64,000 nt of DNA, taken from positions 248,001 to 312,000 of the forward strand of contig NZ_FNAV01000002.1 in the NCBI RefSeq assembly GCF_900102075.1. Reading direction: 5' to 3'. This document shows positions 35,719 through 45,112 of the stretch, one piece after another. Position 1 is the first letter of the stretch. Each line of letters begins with the position of its first letter. Position numbers and translations under genes: made by a program. The DNA comes from Salipiger thiooxidans (lineage in GTDB: Bacteria; Pseudomonadota; Alphaproteobacteria; Rhodobacterales; Rhodobacteraceae). The notes beneath the pieces are model-generated. The model saw only the letters and a program-made list of their open reading frames with translations, was not told the DNA's origin and did not search any database.

Positions 35719-36624
35719 ATGTGGCGGGTGGTGCTCCTCTTCGGATTTCTGGCCATGGCCGCCCCGCTGCGGGCCGGCCCCGAGGCGCCACTTCCCGAGC
35801 CCGGCACCCTGTGCTCGCCCGGCACCTTCGGGCCCGTCGAGTGCATCCGGCCGAGCCAGGTCGTGCACGACACCTGCCAGGCCATCGAGCATTTCGCCCT
35901 GCGTAACGGGCTCGAGCCCGGCTTCTTCGCGCGGCTGCTCTGGCAGGAGAGCCGCTTCGATCCCAACGCGCTGAGCCACGCCAACGCGCAGGGCATCGCG
36001 CAGTTCATCCCCTCGACCGCGAGGCTGCGCGGGCTCCACGACCCGTACAATCCCGCCGAGGCGATGGAGTATTCCGCCGAGTACCTGGGCGAGCTGGTGC
36101 GGCGCTACGGCAACCCCGGGCTTGCGGCGGTGGCCTACAATGGCGGCGAGCGCCGCGCCGAGGCGCTGATGGCGCAGGACGCCGCCCTGCCCCGCGAGAC
36201 CGTCGATTACGTGCGCATCGTCACCGGTGTCGATGCCGGGACATGGGCCGAGGATCCGCCCGAGGCGCATGACTACCGCTTGCAGCCCGGCGTGCCCTTC
36301 GCAGAGGCCTGCCACGATCTCGCCCGCAACCGCCGCCTCACCGCCTATCCCGAGCCGGAACCGGCGCGGGCGCCGTTCGGGGTGCAGATGGCTTACGGCA
36401 CCACCAAGGCGCGGGCGCTCGAACAGTACCGGGTGCGGGTAAGGTCCTGCGCCGCGCTGGTGGCGGAAGAGGATCCGGAGCTGGTCTGGCAGAAGAGCCG
36501 CGCCAGCCCGCGCGGCGGCTACTGGATGGCAAGGATCGGCCGCGACAGCCTCGCAGAGGGCTGGCGCTACTGCACGAAGCTCAAGGCGCGGGGCTGCGCC
36601 TGCGCGGTCTACGCCAACGGTTGA
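35719..36624 (+). CDS. Lytic transglycosylase (SLT domain)
   Basis: 301 residues with a signal peptide (VVLLFGFLAMAAPLRAG). The SLT fold begins at residue about 68: FFARLLWQESRFDPNALSHA contains the catalytic Glu in WQESRFDP, followed by GIAQFIPSTA and VAAVAYNGGERR-type motif (VAYNGGERR). It cleaves the MurNAc-GlcNAc bond in the periplasm with 1,6-anhydro ring formation. The C-terminal 130 residues, with Cys residues at the end (CTKLKARGCACAVYANG), do not match a known cell-wall-binding module and are probably disulfide-bonded. The start is ATG 35719; no clear AGGAG is present. Confidence 0.9.
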   Translation: MWRVVLLFGFLAMAAPLRAGPEAPLPEPGTLCSPGTFGPVECIRPSQVVHDTCQAIEHFALRNGLEPGFFARLLWQESRFDPNALSHANAQGIAQFIPSTARLRGLHDPYNPAEAMEYSAEYLGELVRRYGNPGLAAVAYNGGERRAEALMAQDAALPRETVDYVRIVTGVDAGTWAEDPPEAHDYRLQPGVPFAEACHDLARNRRLTAYPEPEPARAPFGVQMAYGTTKARALEQYRVRVRSCAALVAEEDPELVWQKSRASPRGGYWMARIGRDSLAEGWRYCTKLKARGCACAVYANG

Positions 36625-37100
36625 GCGCCTGTGCGTCGCCGCGTGGCCTGACGTTTGGTCGGCACGGGATTGGCGTAACGCATGGTCGGCGCAGGACGGT
36701 CTGTTGCTTGATAGGCGCAGCATGGCCTGCCAATCGGTGGAAGCGGCATGGCGTGACACGGCGGTCGCCGCGGCGCCGCCCGTCTCGAGGTCAGGCGGGC
36801 GTGAACCGGCGCAGGACAGGGGCAGGCGGCGGGCGCGACGACGCTGCCGGAAATGGTGCGCCGGAGGCAAAGGCGTCGAGGACGGGCGAGCGCTGCGTCG
36901 CGGCCCCGCACGACAGCCCCTGATCGCGTTGGCGAGCTTACCTGCATTCCAAAACCGTGGCAGCGGATGACAGCCCGGTGCGCGTCAGGGCCGACCCGGG
37001 CCGGAGCTCTCGCGGGCCGCTCCGGATGTTTCCAAATCCCACCCCTCGGCGCGGGGCCTGCGCCCTTCCCTCGGGGGGCGAGGTCTGGCAGGGTGCTGGC
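36625..37100. other. Intergenic region, no recognised content
   Basis: 476 GC-rich bases. Several short open frames occur on both strands, but none has a ribosome site, family sequence or typical codon use. No tRNA, repeat copy or terminator was recognised. It may contain decayed coding sequence. Confidence 0.45.
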
Positions 37101-37496
37101 ATGCGTGCGCTGCTGCCCCTCCTTCTGACCGTCCTCGCGTCGCCCCTCGCGGCGGCGCAGCCGATGTCCGCCTCCGAGTTCGAATCCTACGTGCAGGGCA
37201 AGACGCTCTACTTCGGCCAGGAAGGCACCGCCTACGGGGTCGAGGAATACCTGCCCGACCGGCAGGTGCGCTGGTCGTTCCTCGACGGCCAGTGCAAGGA
37301 CGGGTTCTGGTACGACGAGGCCGGCATGATCTGCTTCGTCTACGAGGACCAGCCGGCACCGCAGTGCTGGAGCTTCTTCCGCGAGGGCGGCAAGCTCCGC
37401 GCGGTGTTCGAGAACGATCCCGACAGCACGGTGCTCTACGAGGCGCAGCAGGACGACCAGCCGATGATGTGCCTCGGCCCGGACGTCGGCGTCTGA
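37101..37496 (+). CDS. Hypothetical periplasmic protein with cysteines
   Basis: 131 residues from ATG 37101 (the frame is open further upstream without signal or ribosome site). Signal peptide MRALLPLLLTVLASPLAAAQ. The mature domain is small and beta-rich, with aromatic pairs and four cysteines in DGQCKDGF, GMICFVYED, PQCWSFF and MMCLGPD, likely two disulfides. I do not recognise a named family with certainty; similar proteins occur in Rhodobacteraceae. It converges on xseA, which ends 69 bases away. Confidence 0.75.
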   Translation: MRALLPLLLTVLASPLAAAQPMSASEFESYVQGKTLYFGQEGTAYGVEEYLPDRQVRWSFLDGQCKDGFWYDEAGMICFVYEDQPAPQCWSFFREGGKLRAVFENDPDSTVLYEAQQDDQPMMCLGPDVGV

Positions 37497-37565
37497 GCCC
37501 ACCCCCACAAGCGCACGGCGCGGGCAGCGCGCTTTTCCCGACGACCTACGCGCATGAACAGGCGC

Positions 37566-39038
37566 TCAGAGCAGGCTGCCCTGCTCCGGCGCCGGTGTGT
37601 CCTTGCGCTTGGGACGGGCCTTGCCGCCCAGCGTGAAACGGCCGTCGCTGAACTCGATCTCGAGCCCGGCGGCGTTCTGGGCTGCGGCCTTGTGGGTGAG
37701 GATCGTGCCCTCGGCACTGCGCACCACCGCGTAGCCGCGCGCCAGCGTGCCCTTGTAGCTCAGCGTCTCGAGCAGCCGCGACAGCCCGTCGAGCTTGCGG
37801 GCCGGATCGTCGAGCCGGCGGGTGGCACTTTCTTCCAGCCGGCGCGAGAGCGTGGCGAGCCGGTCGCGGCCCTGCGCGATCTCGCGCTCGATCGGGCGCA
37901 GCGACAGCCGGTCGGTGCGCCGTCCCAGCGATTCGCGGCCATGGGCGATGACCCGGGTCAGCAGCGACGGGCGCAGGGCGCCGGCCACATCGGAAAGCGC
38001 CACGCGCCGCTGCTCGGTGCCGCGGATCAGCGCGCGGGGCAGCCGGTCGCCCAGCAGGTCGAGCCGCTGACGCGGCTGGTCGAGCAGGGTCTCGGCGCGC
38101 GGCAGGGCGCGGGAGAGGTCGCGCAGGCGCTGCGAACGCACCTCGATCCGCTGGCCCATGGCGCGGGTCATGCGGACGCCCGCCTCGCCGGTCCAGGACA
38201 GCAGCTCCATGCGCACCGGCACCGCGATCTCGGCGGCGGCGGTGGGCGTGGGCGCGCGCCGGTCGGACACGAAGTCGATGAGCGTGGTGTCGGTCTCGTG
38301 CCCCACCGCCGAGATCAGCGGGATCTGCGAGGCGGCGGCGGCGCGGGCGACCGCCTCTTCATTGAAGCCCCAGAGATCCTCGACCGAGCCGCCGCCACGG
38401 GCCACGATCAGCAGGTCCGGGCGCGGCAGGGCGCCGCCGGGGCTGAGCGCGTTAAAGCCCTCGATGGCGCGCACCACCTCGGGGGCGCAGTTCTGCCCCT
38501 GCACCGCCACCGGCCAGATCAGCACCTTGCGCGGGAAACGGTCGCGCAGCCGGTGCAGGATGTCGCGGATCACCGCCCCCGAGGGCGAGGTCACCACGCC
38601 GATCACCTCGGGCAGGTAGGGCAGCGGCCGCTTGCGGGAGGCGTCGAAGAGCCCCTCGGCCTGCAACAGCGCCTTGCGCTTCTCGAGCATCGCCATCAGC
38701 GCGCCGAGGCCCGCCGGGCGGATGTCCTCGATGACGATCTGGTACTTGGACTGGCCGGGGAAGGTGGTGAGGCGCCCGGTGGCCACCACCTCCATGCCCT
38801 CCTCGGGCTGGGTCTCGAGCCGGGCGGCGACGCCCTTCCAGACGATGCCGGCGATCACCGACCGGTCGTCCTTGAGGTCGAGGTAGATGTGCCCCGAGCG
38901 CGGGCGCGACACGCGGCCGACCTCGCCCTTGACGCGGACATGGCCGAACTCGCCCTCGATCACCCGCTTGACCGCGCCCGAGAGCTCGGAGACGGAGAAT
39001 TCCGGGGTGTTGCCGCTGTCGTCGTCGAGAAGGTCCAT
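37566..39038 (-). CDS. xseA: Exodeoxyribonuclease VII large subunit
   Basis: 490 residues. An N-terminal OB-fold (VRVKGEVGRVSRPRSGHIYL, about residues 19-38) precedes the catalytic domain with VVTSPSGAVIRDILHRLRDR, the GGGSVEDLWGFNEEAVARA motif (around 216-234) and SAVGHETDTTLIDFVSDRRA with its conserved His and Asp residues. The C-terminal half is the long helical coiled-coil region that binds XseB, ending in a beta-hairpin (LARGYAVVRSAEG). With XseB it degrades single-stranded DNA. The C-terminal KARPKRKDTPAPEQGSLL tail is unusually basic. No xseB gene is adjacent. Confidence 0.95.
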   Translation of the reverse strand: MDLLDDDSGNTPEFSVSELSGAVKRVIEGEFGHVRVKGEVGRVSRPRSGHIYLDLKDDRSVIAGIVWKGVAARLETQPEEGMEVVATGRLTTFPGQSKYQIVIEDIRPAGLGALMAMLEKRKALLQAEGLFDASRKRPLPYLPEVIGVVTSPSGAVIRDILHRLRDRFPRKVLIWPVAVQGQNCAPEVVRAIEGFNALSPGGALPRPDLLIVARGGGSVEDLWGFNEEAVARAAAASQIPLISAVGHETDTTLIDFVSDRRAPTPTAAAEIAVPVRMELLSWTGEAGVRMTRAMGQRIEVRSQRLRDLSRALPRAETLLDQPRQRLDLLGDRLPRALIRGTEQRRVALSDVAGALRPSLLTRVIAHGRESLGRRTDRLSLRPIEREIAQGRDRLATLSRRLEESATRRLDDPARKLDGLSRLLETLSYKGTLARGYAVVRSAEGTILTHKAAAQNAAGLEIEFSDGRFTLGGKARPKRKDTPAPEQGSLL

Positions 39039-39142
39039 GCCGCGGTGCCTCGTGCCTCATATGCTCTTGCCCCGATGGTAACGGGCGGCGGCGGCAAGGG
39101 AAAGGCCGCGGCGCAGCGGCGACCACGCCTTGGCGAAACGCC

Positions 39143-39373
39143 TCAGGCGGCCTCGGACTGCGCCACGTTGCGGCAGCGCGGGCAGCACAGCGCGCAGGCC
39201 TCGACCGCGCGGAAGCGCTCGCGGGCGGCGTCCATCGCCGGGGCGCAGCGCTCGAAGGCACCGAGCCGGTCGAGCCGGGCCCGGTCGGGCAGCACCTGGC
39301 AGTCCTCTGTATGCACGAAATGCAGATCGTCGAGATCCTTGTCGCGCGTCACGAGATAGCTCTTCTCGATCAT
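39143..39373 (-). CDS. Small cysteine-rich protein, possible zinc-binding
   Basis: 76 residues. The sequence contains HFVHTEDCQVLPDRARLDRL in the first half and CALCCPRC near the C-terminus, so two Cys/His clusters are about 35 residues apart, as in small zinc ribbons or Ada-like metal sites. It sits between xseA (minus, upstream gene) and purD (plus). The start at ATG 39373 is preceded by GGAGA on the minus strand. No named family is recognised; conservation with the neighbours would need comparison. It is credible as a gene because its composition differs from the shadows around it. Confidence 0.6.
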   Translation of the reverse strand: MIEKSYLVTRDKDLDDLHFVHTEDCQVLPDRARLDRLGAFERCAPAMDAARERFRAVEACALCCPRCRNVAQSEAA

Positions 39374-39508
39374 CGGGACGGGTCTCCTGTTGCCGTTGCG
39401 GGCAGAACGTCCCCCGAAGCGAGCGGTTCCGGCTGTTGCGCAGTTCCCCTGCCCCCGCTAGAGACCGGGGCGAGACACGGGCGGGCGATGGCGAAAGGTG
39501 GCACGACG

Positions 39509-40771
39509 ATGAACATTCTCATTCTCGGCGGCGGCGGGCGCGAACACGCGCTGGCATGGGCGGTGATGCAGAACCCCAAGTGCGACAAGCTGATCGTCGC
39601 GCCGGGCAATGCCGGCATCGCGCAGATCGCGGAATGCGCGGCGCTCGACACCGAGGACGGCGGCGCGGTGACCGAGTTCGCGGGCGAGCACGCCATCGAC
39701 CTGGTGATCGTGGGCCCCGAGGCGCCGCTGGCTGCGGGCGTCGCCGACCGGCTGCGCGAGGCGGGCTTCCTGGTCTTCGGACCGTCGCAGGCGGCAGCCG
39801 AGCTCGAGGCCTCGAAGAGCTTCACCAAGGCGATCTGCGACGCGGCGCACGCGCCCACCGCGGCCTATGGCCATTTCACCGACGCCGAGGCCGCCAAGGC
39901 CTATGTGCGGGCGCAGGGCGCGCCCATCGTGGTCAAGGCGGACGGGCTCGCGGCGGGCAAGGGCGTGATCATCGCCGAGACGGTCGACGAGGCCTGCGCC
40001 GCCATCGACGACATGTTCGGGGGCGCCTTCGGCGGGGCCGGCGCCGAGGTGGTGATCGAGGAGTTCATGACCGGCGAGGAAGCCTCGTTCTTCGTGCTGG
40101 TCGACGGCGAGGACGTGCTGCCCATCGGCACCGCGCAGGACCACAAGCGCGTGGGCGAAGGCGACACCGGCCCCAACACCGGCGGCATGGGCGCCTATTC
40201 CCCGGCCCCGGTGCTGACCGACGAGATCGCGCAGAAGGCGCTCGACCGCATCGTCAAGCCGACCATGGCCGAGATGGCGCGGCGCGGCACGCCCTATTCC
40301 GGCGTGCTCTACGCCGGGCTGATGATCGAGAACGGCGAGCCCCGGCTGGTCGAGTACAACGTGCGCTTCGGCGATCCGGAATGCCAGGTGCTGATGATGC
40401 GGCTGGGCGCGCAGGCGCTCGACCTCATCCACGCCTGCGCCGAGGGCCGTCTGGCGGATGCGCGGGTGGACTGGGCCGAGGATCACGCGATGACCGTGGT
40501 GCTGGCCGCCGAGGGCTATCCCGGCAGCTACCGCAAGGGCACGGTGATCGGCGGCCTCGACGGGCTGCCCGAGGACAGCTTCCACCAGATGTTCCACGCG
40601 GGCACCGCGCAGCAGGACGGCAAGGTCGTGGCCACCGGTGGCCGCGTGCTCAACGCCACGGCGCGCGGCGCGACGCTGGCCGAGGCCGCCGAGCGCGCCT
40701 ATGCGCTGGTCGATGCGGTGGACTGGCCCGAGGGCTTCTGCCGCCGCGACATCGGCTGGCGGGCGCTCTGA
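39509..40771 (+). CDS. purD: Phosphoribosylamine--glycine ligase
   Basis: 420 residues from ATG 39509. Family sequence starts at MNILILGGGGREHALAWAV (N-domain nucleotide-binding loop). The ATP-grasp core includes VKADGLAAGKGV, EEFMTGEEASFFVLVDG, KRVGEGDTGPNTGGMGAYSP and VEYNVRFGDPECQ. It forms GAR from phosphoribosylamine, glycine and ATP, the second step of purine synthesis. The open frame extends upstream as a shadow over the small Cys-rich gene; translation there is unlikely. An inverted repeat (TGGCGGGC/GCCCGCCA, 40799-40823) lies downstream. Confidence 0.96.
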   Translation: MNILILGGGGREHALAWAVMQNPKCDKLIVAPGNAGIAQIAECAALDTEDGGAVTEFAGEHAIDLVIVGPEAPLAAGVADRLREAGFLVFGPSQAAAELEASKSFTKAICDAAHAPTAAYGHFTDAEAAKAYVRAQGAPIVVKADGLAAGKGVIIAETVDEACAAIDDMFGGAFGGAGAEVVIEEFMTGEEASFFVLVDGEDVLPIGTAQDHKRVGEGDTGPNTGGMGAYSPAPVLTDEIAQKALDRIVKPTMAEMARRGTPYSGVLYAGLMIENGEPRLVEYNVRFGDPECQVLMMRLGAQALDLIHACAEGRLADARVDWAEDHAMTVVLAAEGYPGSYRKGTVIGGLDGLPEDSFHQMFHAGTAQQDGKVVATGGRVLNATARGATLAEAAERAYALVDAVDWPEGFCRRDIGWRAL

Positions 40772-41101
40772 GCCCAGTTTCGCGACGGTCCCTGACTCTG
40801 GCGGGCTGAGGCCTGGCCCGCCATGGCTCCGGGAAGGTGTCGCGATCCCTGCCAGGCGGGTACGGGCGACGGCGAACGCCTCTCCGGGACCAACCAAGGG
40901 GGTATCCTCCGAGACCAACCGGCAGCGTCCGCCCCGCTGGCAGAAGCCTGCCCCGCAAACGCGACAGGTCCTGCTCAAACCGGACGCCTCCCTCACCAAC
41001 GCGACGGGACCCCAGAAAACCGAACCCATCCCCGCAAACGCAACGCGGCGCCCCCGCAGGGACGCCGCGCGTGTCTGTCACTGGTGTGAGCCGGTGTCGG
41101 C
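40772..41101. other. Intergenic region between converging purD and dps
   Basis: 330 bases. A hairpin TGGCGGGC/GCCCGCCA (40799-40823) is the only clear structure; no T-run follows. Open frames here are GC-bias artefacts. No repeat-family copy is present. Confidence 0.5.
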
Positions 41102-41587
41102 TCAGGCGGCCTTGGCACTGTTCGAGCCGATGAACCACGCGTCCTTCTCGGCGGTGCGGCTCACTTCGGTGAACAGGTCGGCGCTGTCCTCGTCTCCGGC
41201 CTCGTCCGCAGCCTCGATGGCCTTGCGCACGTTGGTCGAATACTCGTTGAAGCGCTTCACCAGCTCTTTCACGTGATCCTCGACCGACACGATATCGGTG
41301 GGATAGGCGGTGAGCGAGGACTTCTCGGCCACCGTCTCCGAGGTGCCCTGGGCCATTCCGCCCATCATGGCGACGCGCTCGGCCATCATGTCCGCACCGT
41401 CGCGCAGGTGCGCCGCCACGTCGTCGAGCAGCTCGTGCACGCCGATGAAGCCGACACCCTTGAGGTTCCAGTGCGCCTGCTTCACGGCGTTGGTCAGGTC
41501 GATGGTGTCGACCAGACGCTCGTTGAGAAGCGCGATCATGTCCTTGCGGGCGTTTTCCTTGAGGAAGGGAACGAAGTTCTGCGGCAT
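41102..41587 (-). CDS. dps: Dps-family DNA-binding ferritin-like protein
   Basis: 161 residues; start ATG 41587 after a GAGAGA site (an in-frame ATG four codons upstream is possible). Dps ferroxidase motifs are complete: KQAHWNLKGVGFIGVHELLDD carries the His and the Asp/Glu ligands across the subunit interface, and AAHLRDGADMMAERVAMMGG follows. Four-helix bundle throughout. It stores iron and protects DNA from oxidative damage and starvation in a dodecamer. The gene is monocistronic. Confidence 0.93.
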   Translation of the reverse strand: MPQNFVPFLKENARKDMIALLNERLVDTIDLTNAVKQAHWNLKGVGFIGVHELLDDVAAHLRDGADMMAERVAMMGGMAQGTSETVAEKSSLTAYPTDIVSVEDHVKELVKRFNEYSTNVRKAIEAADEAGDEDSADLFTEVSRTAEKDAWFIGSNSAKAA

Positions 41588-41700
41588 GTCTCTCTCCATT
41601 CTTTCTTGCAACATAAAGGCGCGGCCTTGCCGGCCCGCGCCGCCCGGGAGTTCTGTCCGGGTTTCAGCAAAAGAACGTCCGCATGCCCGCGCGGGTTCCG

Positions 41701-42264
41701 TCACTGAGGAGAAATCACCTCGGACTCGGTGACGATGAGATCGAGTGGCTGGTCGTTGGGATCGTGCGGCAGCTCGGGGGCCTCCTGCGCGGCGTAGGCG
41801 AAGCCGATGGCGAAGACCGGCCCCCTGCCCCGCAGCGCCTGAAGCGTGCGGTCGTAGTAGCCGCCGCCGTAGCCCAGACGGTGGCCCGCTCGGGTGAAGG
41901 CCACCAGCGGCACCACGACGATCTCGGGGGTCACGAACTCGGGCCGCTCGGGGATGCGGGCGCCGAACGGGCCCGGGACCAGCGCCATGTCGGGCTCCCA
42001 CAGGGCGAAGCGCAGAGGCGTCGCCTCGGCCTCGATCACCGGGACCGAAACCGGGCCATAGGCCGAGGCCTCGGCCATCGCCGGCAGCGGGTCGATCTCG
42101 GAACGGATCGGCACGTAGCCCGCCAGCGGCACGCCGCGATGGCCCGCCAGCAGCTCGGAGAGGCGCCCGGCGGCGCTGCCCGCATCGGCGGCATGGGCGG
42201 CGGCACGGCGGGCATAGGCGGCAGTCCGTGCCGCCTGCTTGGCGGCGGCCAGCGCGTCGCTCAC
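41701..42264 (-). CDS. ygfA: 5-formyltetrahydrofolate cyclo-ligase
   Basis: 187 residues. Basic N-terminus AAAKQAARTAAYARRAAAHA, the folate-binding LAGYVPIRSEIDPLPAM and the ATP-binding signature VAFTRAGHRLGYGGGYYDRTL are all present. It converts 5-formyl-THF to 5,10-methenyl-THF. It overlaps the end of mgtE by four bases (ATGA at 42261-42264), so the two are translated from one transcript. The link between a magnesium transporter and this magnesium-dependent enzyme may be coincidental. Confidence 0.93.
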   Translation of the reverse strand: MSDALAAAKQAARTAAYARRAAAHAADAGSAAGRLSELLAGHRGVPLAGYVPIRSEIDPLPAMAEASAYGPVSVPVIEAEATPLRFALWEPDMALVPGPFGARIPERPEFVTPEIVVVPLVAFTRAGHRLGYGGGYYDRTLQALRGRGPVFAIGFAYAAQEAPELPHDPNDQPLDLIVTESEVISPQ

Positions 42265-43658
42265 AGCAGCACCGCCGAGGCAAGGCCGAGGAAGGCGAAG
42301 AAGCCCACCACGTCGGTCACCGTGGTCACGAAGGTGCCCGAGGCCAGCGCCGGGTCGACGCCGAAGCGTTCCAGCACCACCGGCACCCCGATCCCGGCAA
42401 GCCCCGCGATCACGAGGTTGATGATCATCGCGATGGCGATCACCAGCCCCAGCACCGGTGAGCCGAACCAGATCAGCGCGAGAATGCCCATCACCACGGC
42501 GAAGCAGAGCCCGTTGATCAGCCCCACCGTCAGTTCACGCAGGATGATGCGCCAGACGTTGCTCGAGGTCAGGTCCTTGGTGGCCAGCGAACGCACCGCG
42601 ACGGTCAGCGCCTGCGTGCCGGCGTTGCCGCCCATTGAGGCCACGATGGGCATCAGCACCGCCAGCGCCACCACGGTGGCCAGCACGTCCTCGAACTGCG
42701 CGATGACCAGCGAGGCCAGCACCGCGGTCGCAAGGTTGACGGCAAGCCACGGCAGGCGCTGCCGCACCGTCTCGACCGTGCCGTCCGAGAGGCGGCTCTC
42801 CTCGCCCACACCGGCGAGGCGCAGGATGTCCTCCTCGTGCTCCTCGTCTAGCACGGCCATGGCATCGTCGATGGTGATGACACCGACCAGCCGCTCGTTC
42901 TCGTCCACGACGGGCGCCGAGATCAGGTGATACTGGTTGAAGGCATAGGCCACCTCGCCCTCGGGGCGGGTCACCGGGAAGACGTGGAACGTGTCCGAGA
43001 TGATCGAGCGCAGCAGCACCTCGCGGCGCGATGCCATGAGCCGCCCCAGCGCCACGTTGCCGATGGGCCGCAGCTTCGGGTCGACCAGCACGATGTGGTA
43101 GAACTGGTCCGGCAGGTCCTCGGTCGAGCGCAGGTAGTCGATGGCCTCGCCCACGTTCCAGTGCTCGGGGGCCATGACCACCTCGCGCTGCATGAGACGG
43201 CCGGCGGAGTATTCGGGATAGGTCAGCGACTGCTCGACGGCGACCCGGTCGCTGTCCTCGAGCACCTCGAGGATGGCTTCCTGCTGGGCCTGGTCGAGGT
43301 CTTCCAGAAGGTCGACCACGTCGTCCGATTCGAGCTCGCGCACGGCCTCGGCCAGAACCGCCGGATGCAGGGCGCGGATCACGTCCTCGCGGATCGATTC
43401 GTCCAGTTCGGACAGGATCTCGCCGTCGAATTCCTTGTCGTAGAGCTTGATCAGACGCATCCGGTCGAAGGCGTTGATCTGTTCGAGAAGGTCGGCGATG
43501 TCGGCGGCGTGAAGCGGCTCCATCAGCTCGACGAGCTTCTCCCGGTCGCCGACGTCGACCGCATAGAGGATGGCCGCCACGCTCTTGGGCTGGAGCGCGT
43601 AGGCGTCTTCGTCGTCGCGGGTCTCTTCGACCACGGCGTTTTCGGTGTCTTCGGTCAT
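42261..43658 (-). CDS. mgtE: MgtE-type magnesium transporter
   Basis: 465 residues. Domain order: N-terminal superhelical MgtE-N (about residues 30-130, acidic repeats such as LLEDLDQAQQEAILEVLED), two CBS domains (about 135-255, with ISAPVVDENERLVGVITIDD) and five C-terminal helices, with ASMGGNAGTQALTVAVRSLA in the pore region. The CBS and N domains act as Mg2+ sensors that gate the channel. The start at ATG 43658 is followed by a strongly acidic segment (EDTENAVVEETRDDEDAYAL). Translationally coupled to the folate cyclo-ligase gene. Confidence 0.95.
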   Translation of the reverse strand: MTEDTENAVVEETRDDEDAYALQPKSVAAILYAVDVGDREKLVELMEPLHAADIADLLEQINAFDRMRLIKLYDKEFDGEILSELDESIREDVIRALHPAVLAEAVRELESDDVVDLLEDLDQAQQEAILEVLEDSDRVAVEQSLTYPEYSAGRLMQREVVMAPEHWNVGEAIDYLRSTEDLPDQFYHIVLVDPKLRPIGNVALGRLMASRREVLLRSIISDTFHVFPVTRPEGEVAYAFNQYHLISAPVVDENERLVGVITIDDAMAVLDEEHEEDILRLAGVGEESRLSDGTVETVRQRLPWLAVNLATAVLASLVIAQFEDVLATVVALAVLMPIVASMGGNAGTQALTVAVRSLATKDLTSSNVWRIILRELTVGLINGLCFAVVMGILALIWFGSPVLGLVIAIAMIINLVIAGLAGIGVPVVLERFGVDPALASGTFVTTVTDVVGFFAFLGLASAVLL

Positions 43659-43798
43659 GCCTGCTCCGCGGTCTTGCCTTCGCCTCAGAGTTTAGGGCAT
43701 CGCGGAAAGATGCAACAGGGCGCATTGAGTTTCGCGGCCCGCATCGCCATTCTGGCGCGCGGCCACAACCGGCCCGACGCGCGGACAGGGAACAGGAC

Positions 43799-45094
43799 AT
43801 GGCGACGCTGCATCTCGGACAGATCCTGAGCTTCGACGGCTCGCCCTTCGACGAGGGCCACGACGCCGTCTGGCACGAGCGGCGCGGCGGGCTGGCGGTC
43901 GAGGATGGCAAGGTTCTGGCGCTCGGCCCCGCCGACGCGATGCGCGCCTCGCACCCGCAGGCCGAGGTGGTGGATCATGGCGAAGGGCTGATCCTGCCGG
44001 GCTTCGTCGACGCCCACGCCCACTACCCGCAGACCGGCATGATCGCGAGCTGGGGCAAGCGGCTGATCGACTGGCTGAACCACTACACCTTCCCCGAGGA
44101 GATGCGCTTTGCCGACCCCGCCTACGCGCGGGACGTGGCGGCGCGGTACCTCGACCTGCTGCTGGCCCATGGCACGACCTCGGTCTGTTCCTACTGCACC
44201 ATCCACCCGGCCTCGGTCGACGCGCTCTTCGAGGCCGCCGAGGCGCGCGGAATGCGGGTCTTCGCGGGCCGCACCTGCATGGACCGGGACACCGCGCCCG
44301 AGGGGCTGCGCGACACCGCCCAAAGCGCCTATGACGAAAGCCTCGCGCTGCTGCGGCGCTGGCACGGCACCGGCCGCGCCTCCTATGTCATCACGCCGCG
44401 CTTCTCGCCCACCTCGACCGTGGCGCAGCTCGAGGCGCTGGGGGCGCTCTGGGCCGAGCATCCGGATTGCCTGATGCAGACCCACCTCAGCGAGCAGACC
44501 GACGAGATCGCCTGGGTGAAGTCGCTCTACCCCTCGGCCCGCGACTACCTCGACACCTACGAGGCTCACGGGCTGCTGGGTGCCGGTGGGCTCTACGGCC
44601 ATGCCATCCACCTCGAGCCGCGCGAACGCGACCGGCTGCGCGAGGTGGGGGCGGCGCTGGTGCATTGCCCGACCTCGAACACCTTCATCGGCTCGGGGCT
44701 CTTCGACATGGACGGGCTCACGAAGGAGGGTCAGGTCATCGGGCTTGCCACAGACACCGGCGGCGGCTCGTCCTTCTCGATGCTGCGCACGATGGCCGCA
44801 GCCTACGAGATCGCGCAGCTGCGCCATCGCCCGCTGCACGCCTCGGAACTTCTCTGGCTGGCGACGCAGGGCTCGGCCCGGGCGCTGCGCTGCGACGACC
44901 GCATCGGCAACCTCGCACCCGGCATGGAGGCGGATTTCGTGGTGCTGGACCTCGCCTCGACGCCCGCCATCGCGCAACGCGTGGCGCAGGCAGACACCAT
45001 CTGGGAAGCGGTCTTCCCGACCATCATGATGGGCGATGACCGCGCCGTTGACTCGACCTGGGTGGCGGGACGCAAGGCCGCGCCGCTCGGCTGA
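43799..45094 (+). CDS. guaD: Guanine deaminase
   Basis: 431 residues. Amidohydrolase zinc site: HxH in GFVDAHAHYPQTGMIASWG (about residues 62-80), the later His in THLSEQTDEI, and the terminal Asp in LATDTGGGSSFSML. Guanine-specific features are the SWGKRLIDWLNHYTFPEE segment and HCPTSNTFIGSGLF. It converts guanine to xanthine and ammonia. It starts 140 bases from divergent mgtE and ends 18 bases from the converging CAP-protein gene. Another deaminase (8-oxoguanine type) is 1.2 kb downstream on the other strand. Confidence 0.93.
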   Translation: MATLHLGQILSFDGSPFDEGHDAVWHERRGGLAVEDGKVLALGPADAMRASHPQAEVVDHGEGLILPGFVDAHAHYPQTGMIASWGKRLIDWLNHYTFPEEMRFADPAYARDVAARYLDLLLAHGTTSVCSYCTIHPASVDALFEAAEARGMRVFAGRTCMDRDTAPEGLRDTAQSAYDESLALLRRWHGTGRASYVITPRFSPTSTVAQLEALGALWAEHPDCLMQTHLSEQTDEIAWVKSLYPSARDYLDTYEAHGLLGAGGLYGHAIHLEPRERDRLREVGAALVHCPTSNTFIGSGLFDMDGLTKEGQVIGLATDTGGGSSFSMLRTMAAAYEIAQLRHRPLHASELLWLATQGSARALRCDDRIGNLAPGMEADFVVLDLASTPAIAQRVAQADTIWEAVFPTIMMGDDRAVDSTWVAGRKAAPLG

Positions 45095-45112
45095 CGGCCT
45101 TGCGGCGGGCGC

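Noticed and set aside
37171-37190. A GTTCGAATCC-like tRNA T-loop sequence
   Set aside because: It lies inside the coding sequence of the Cys-containing periplasmic protein, with no cloverleaf around it.
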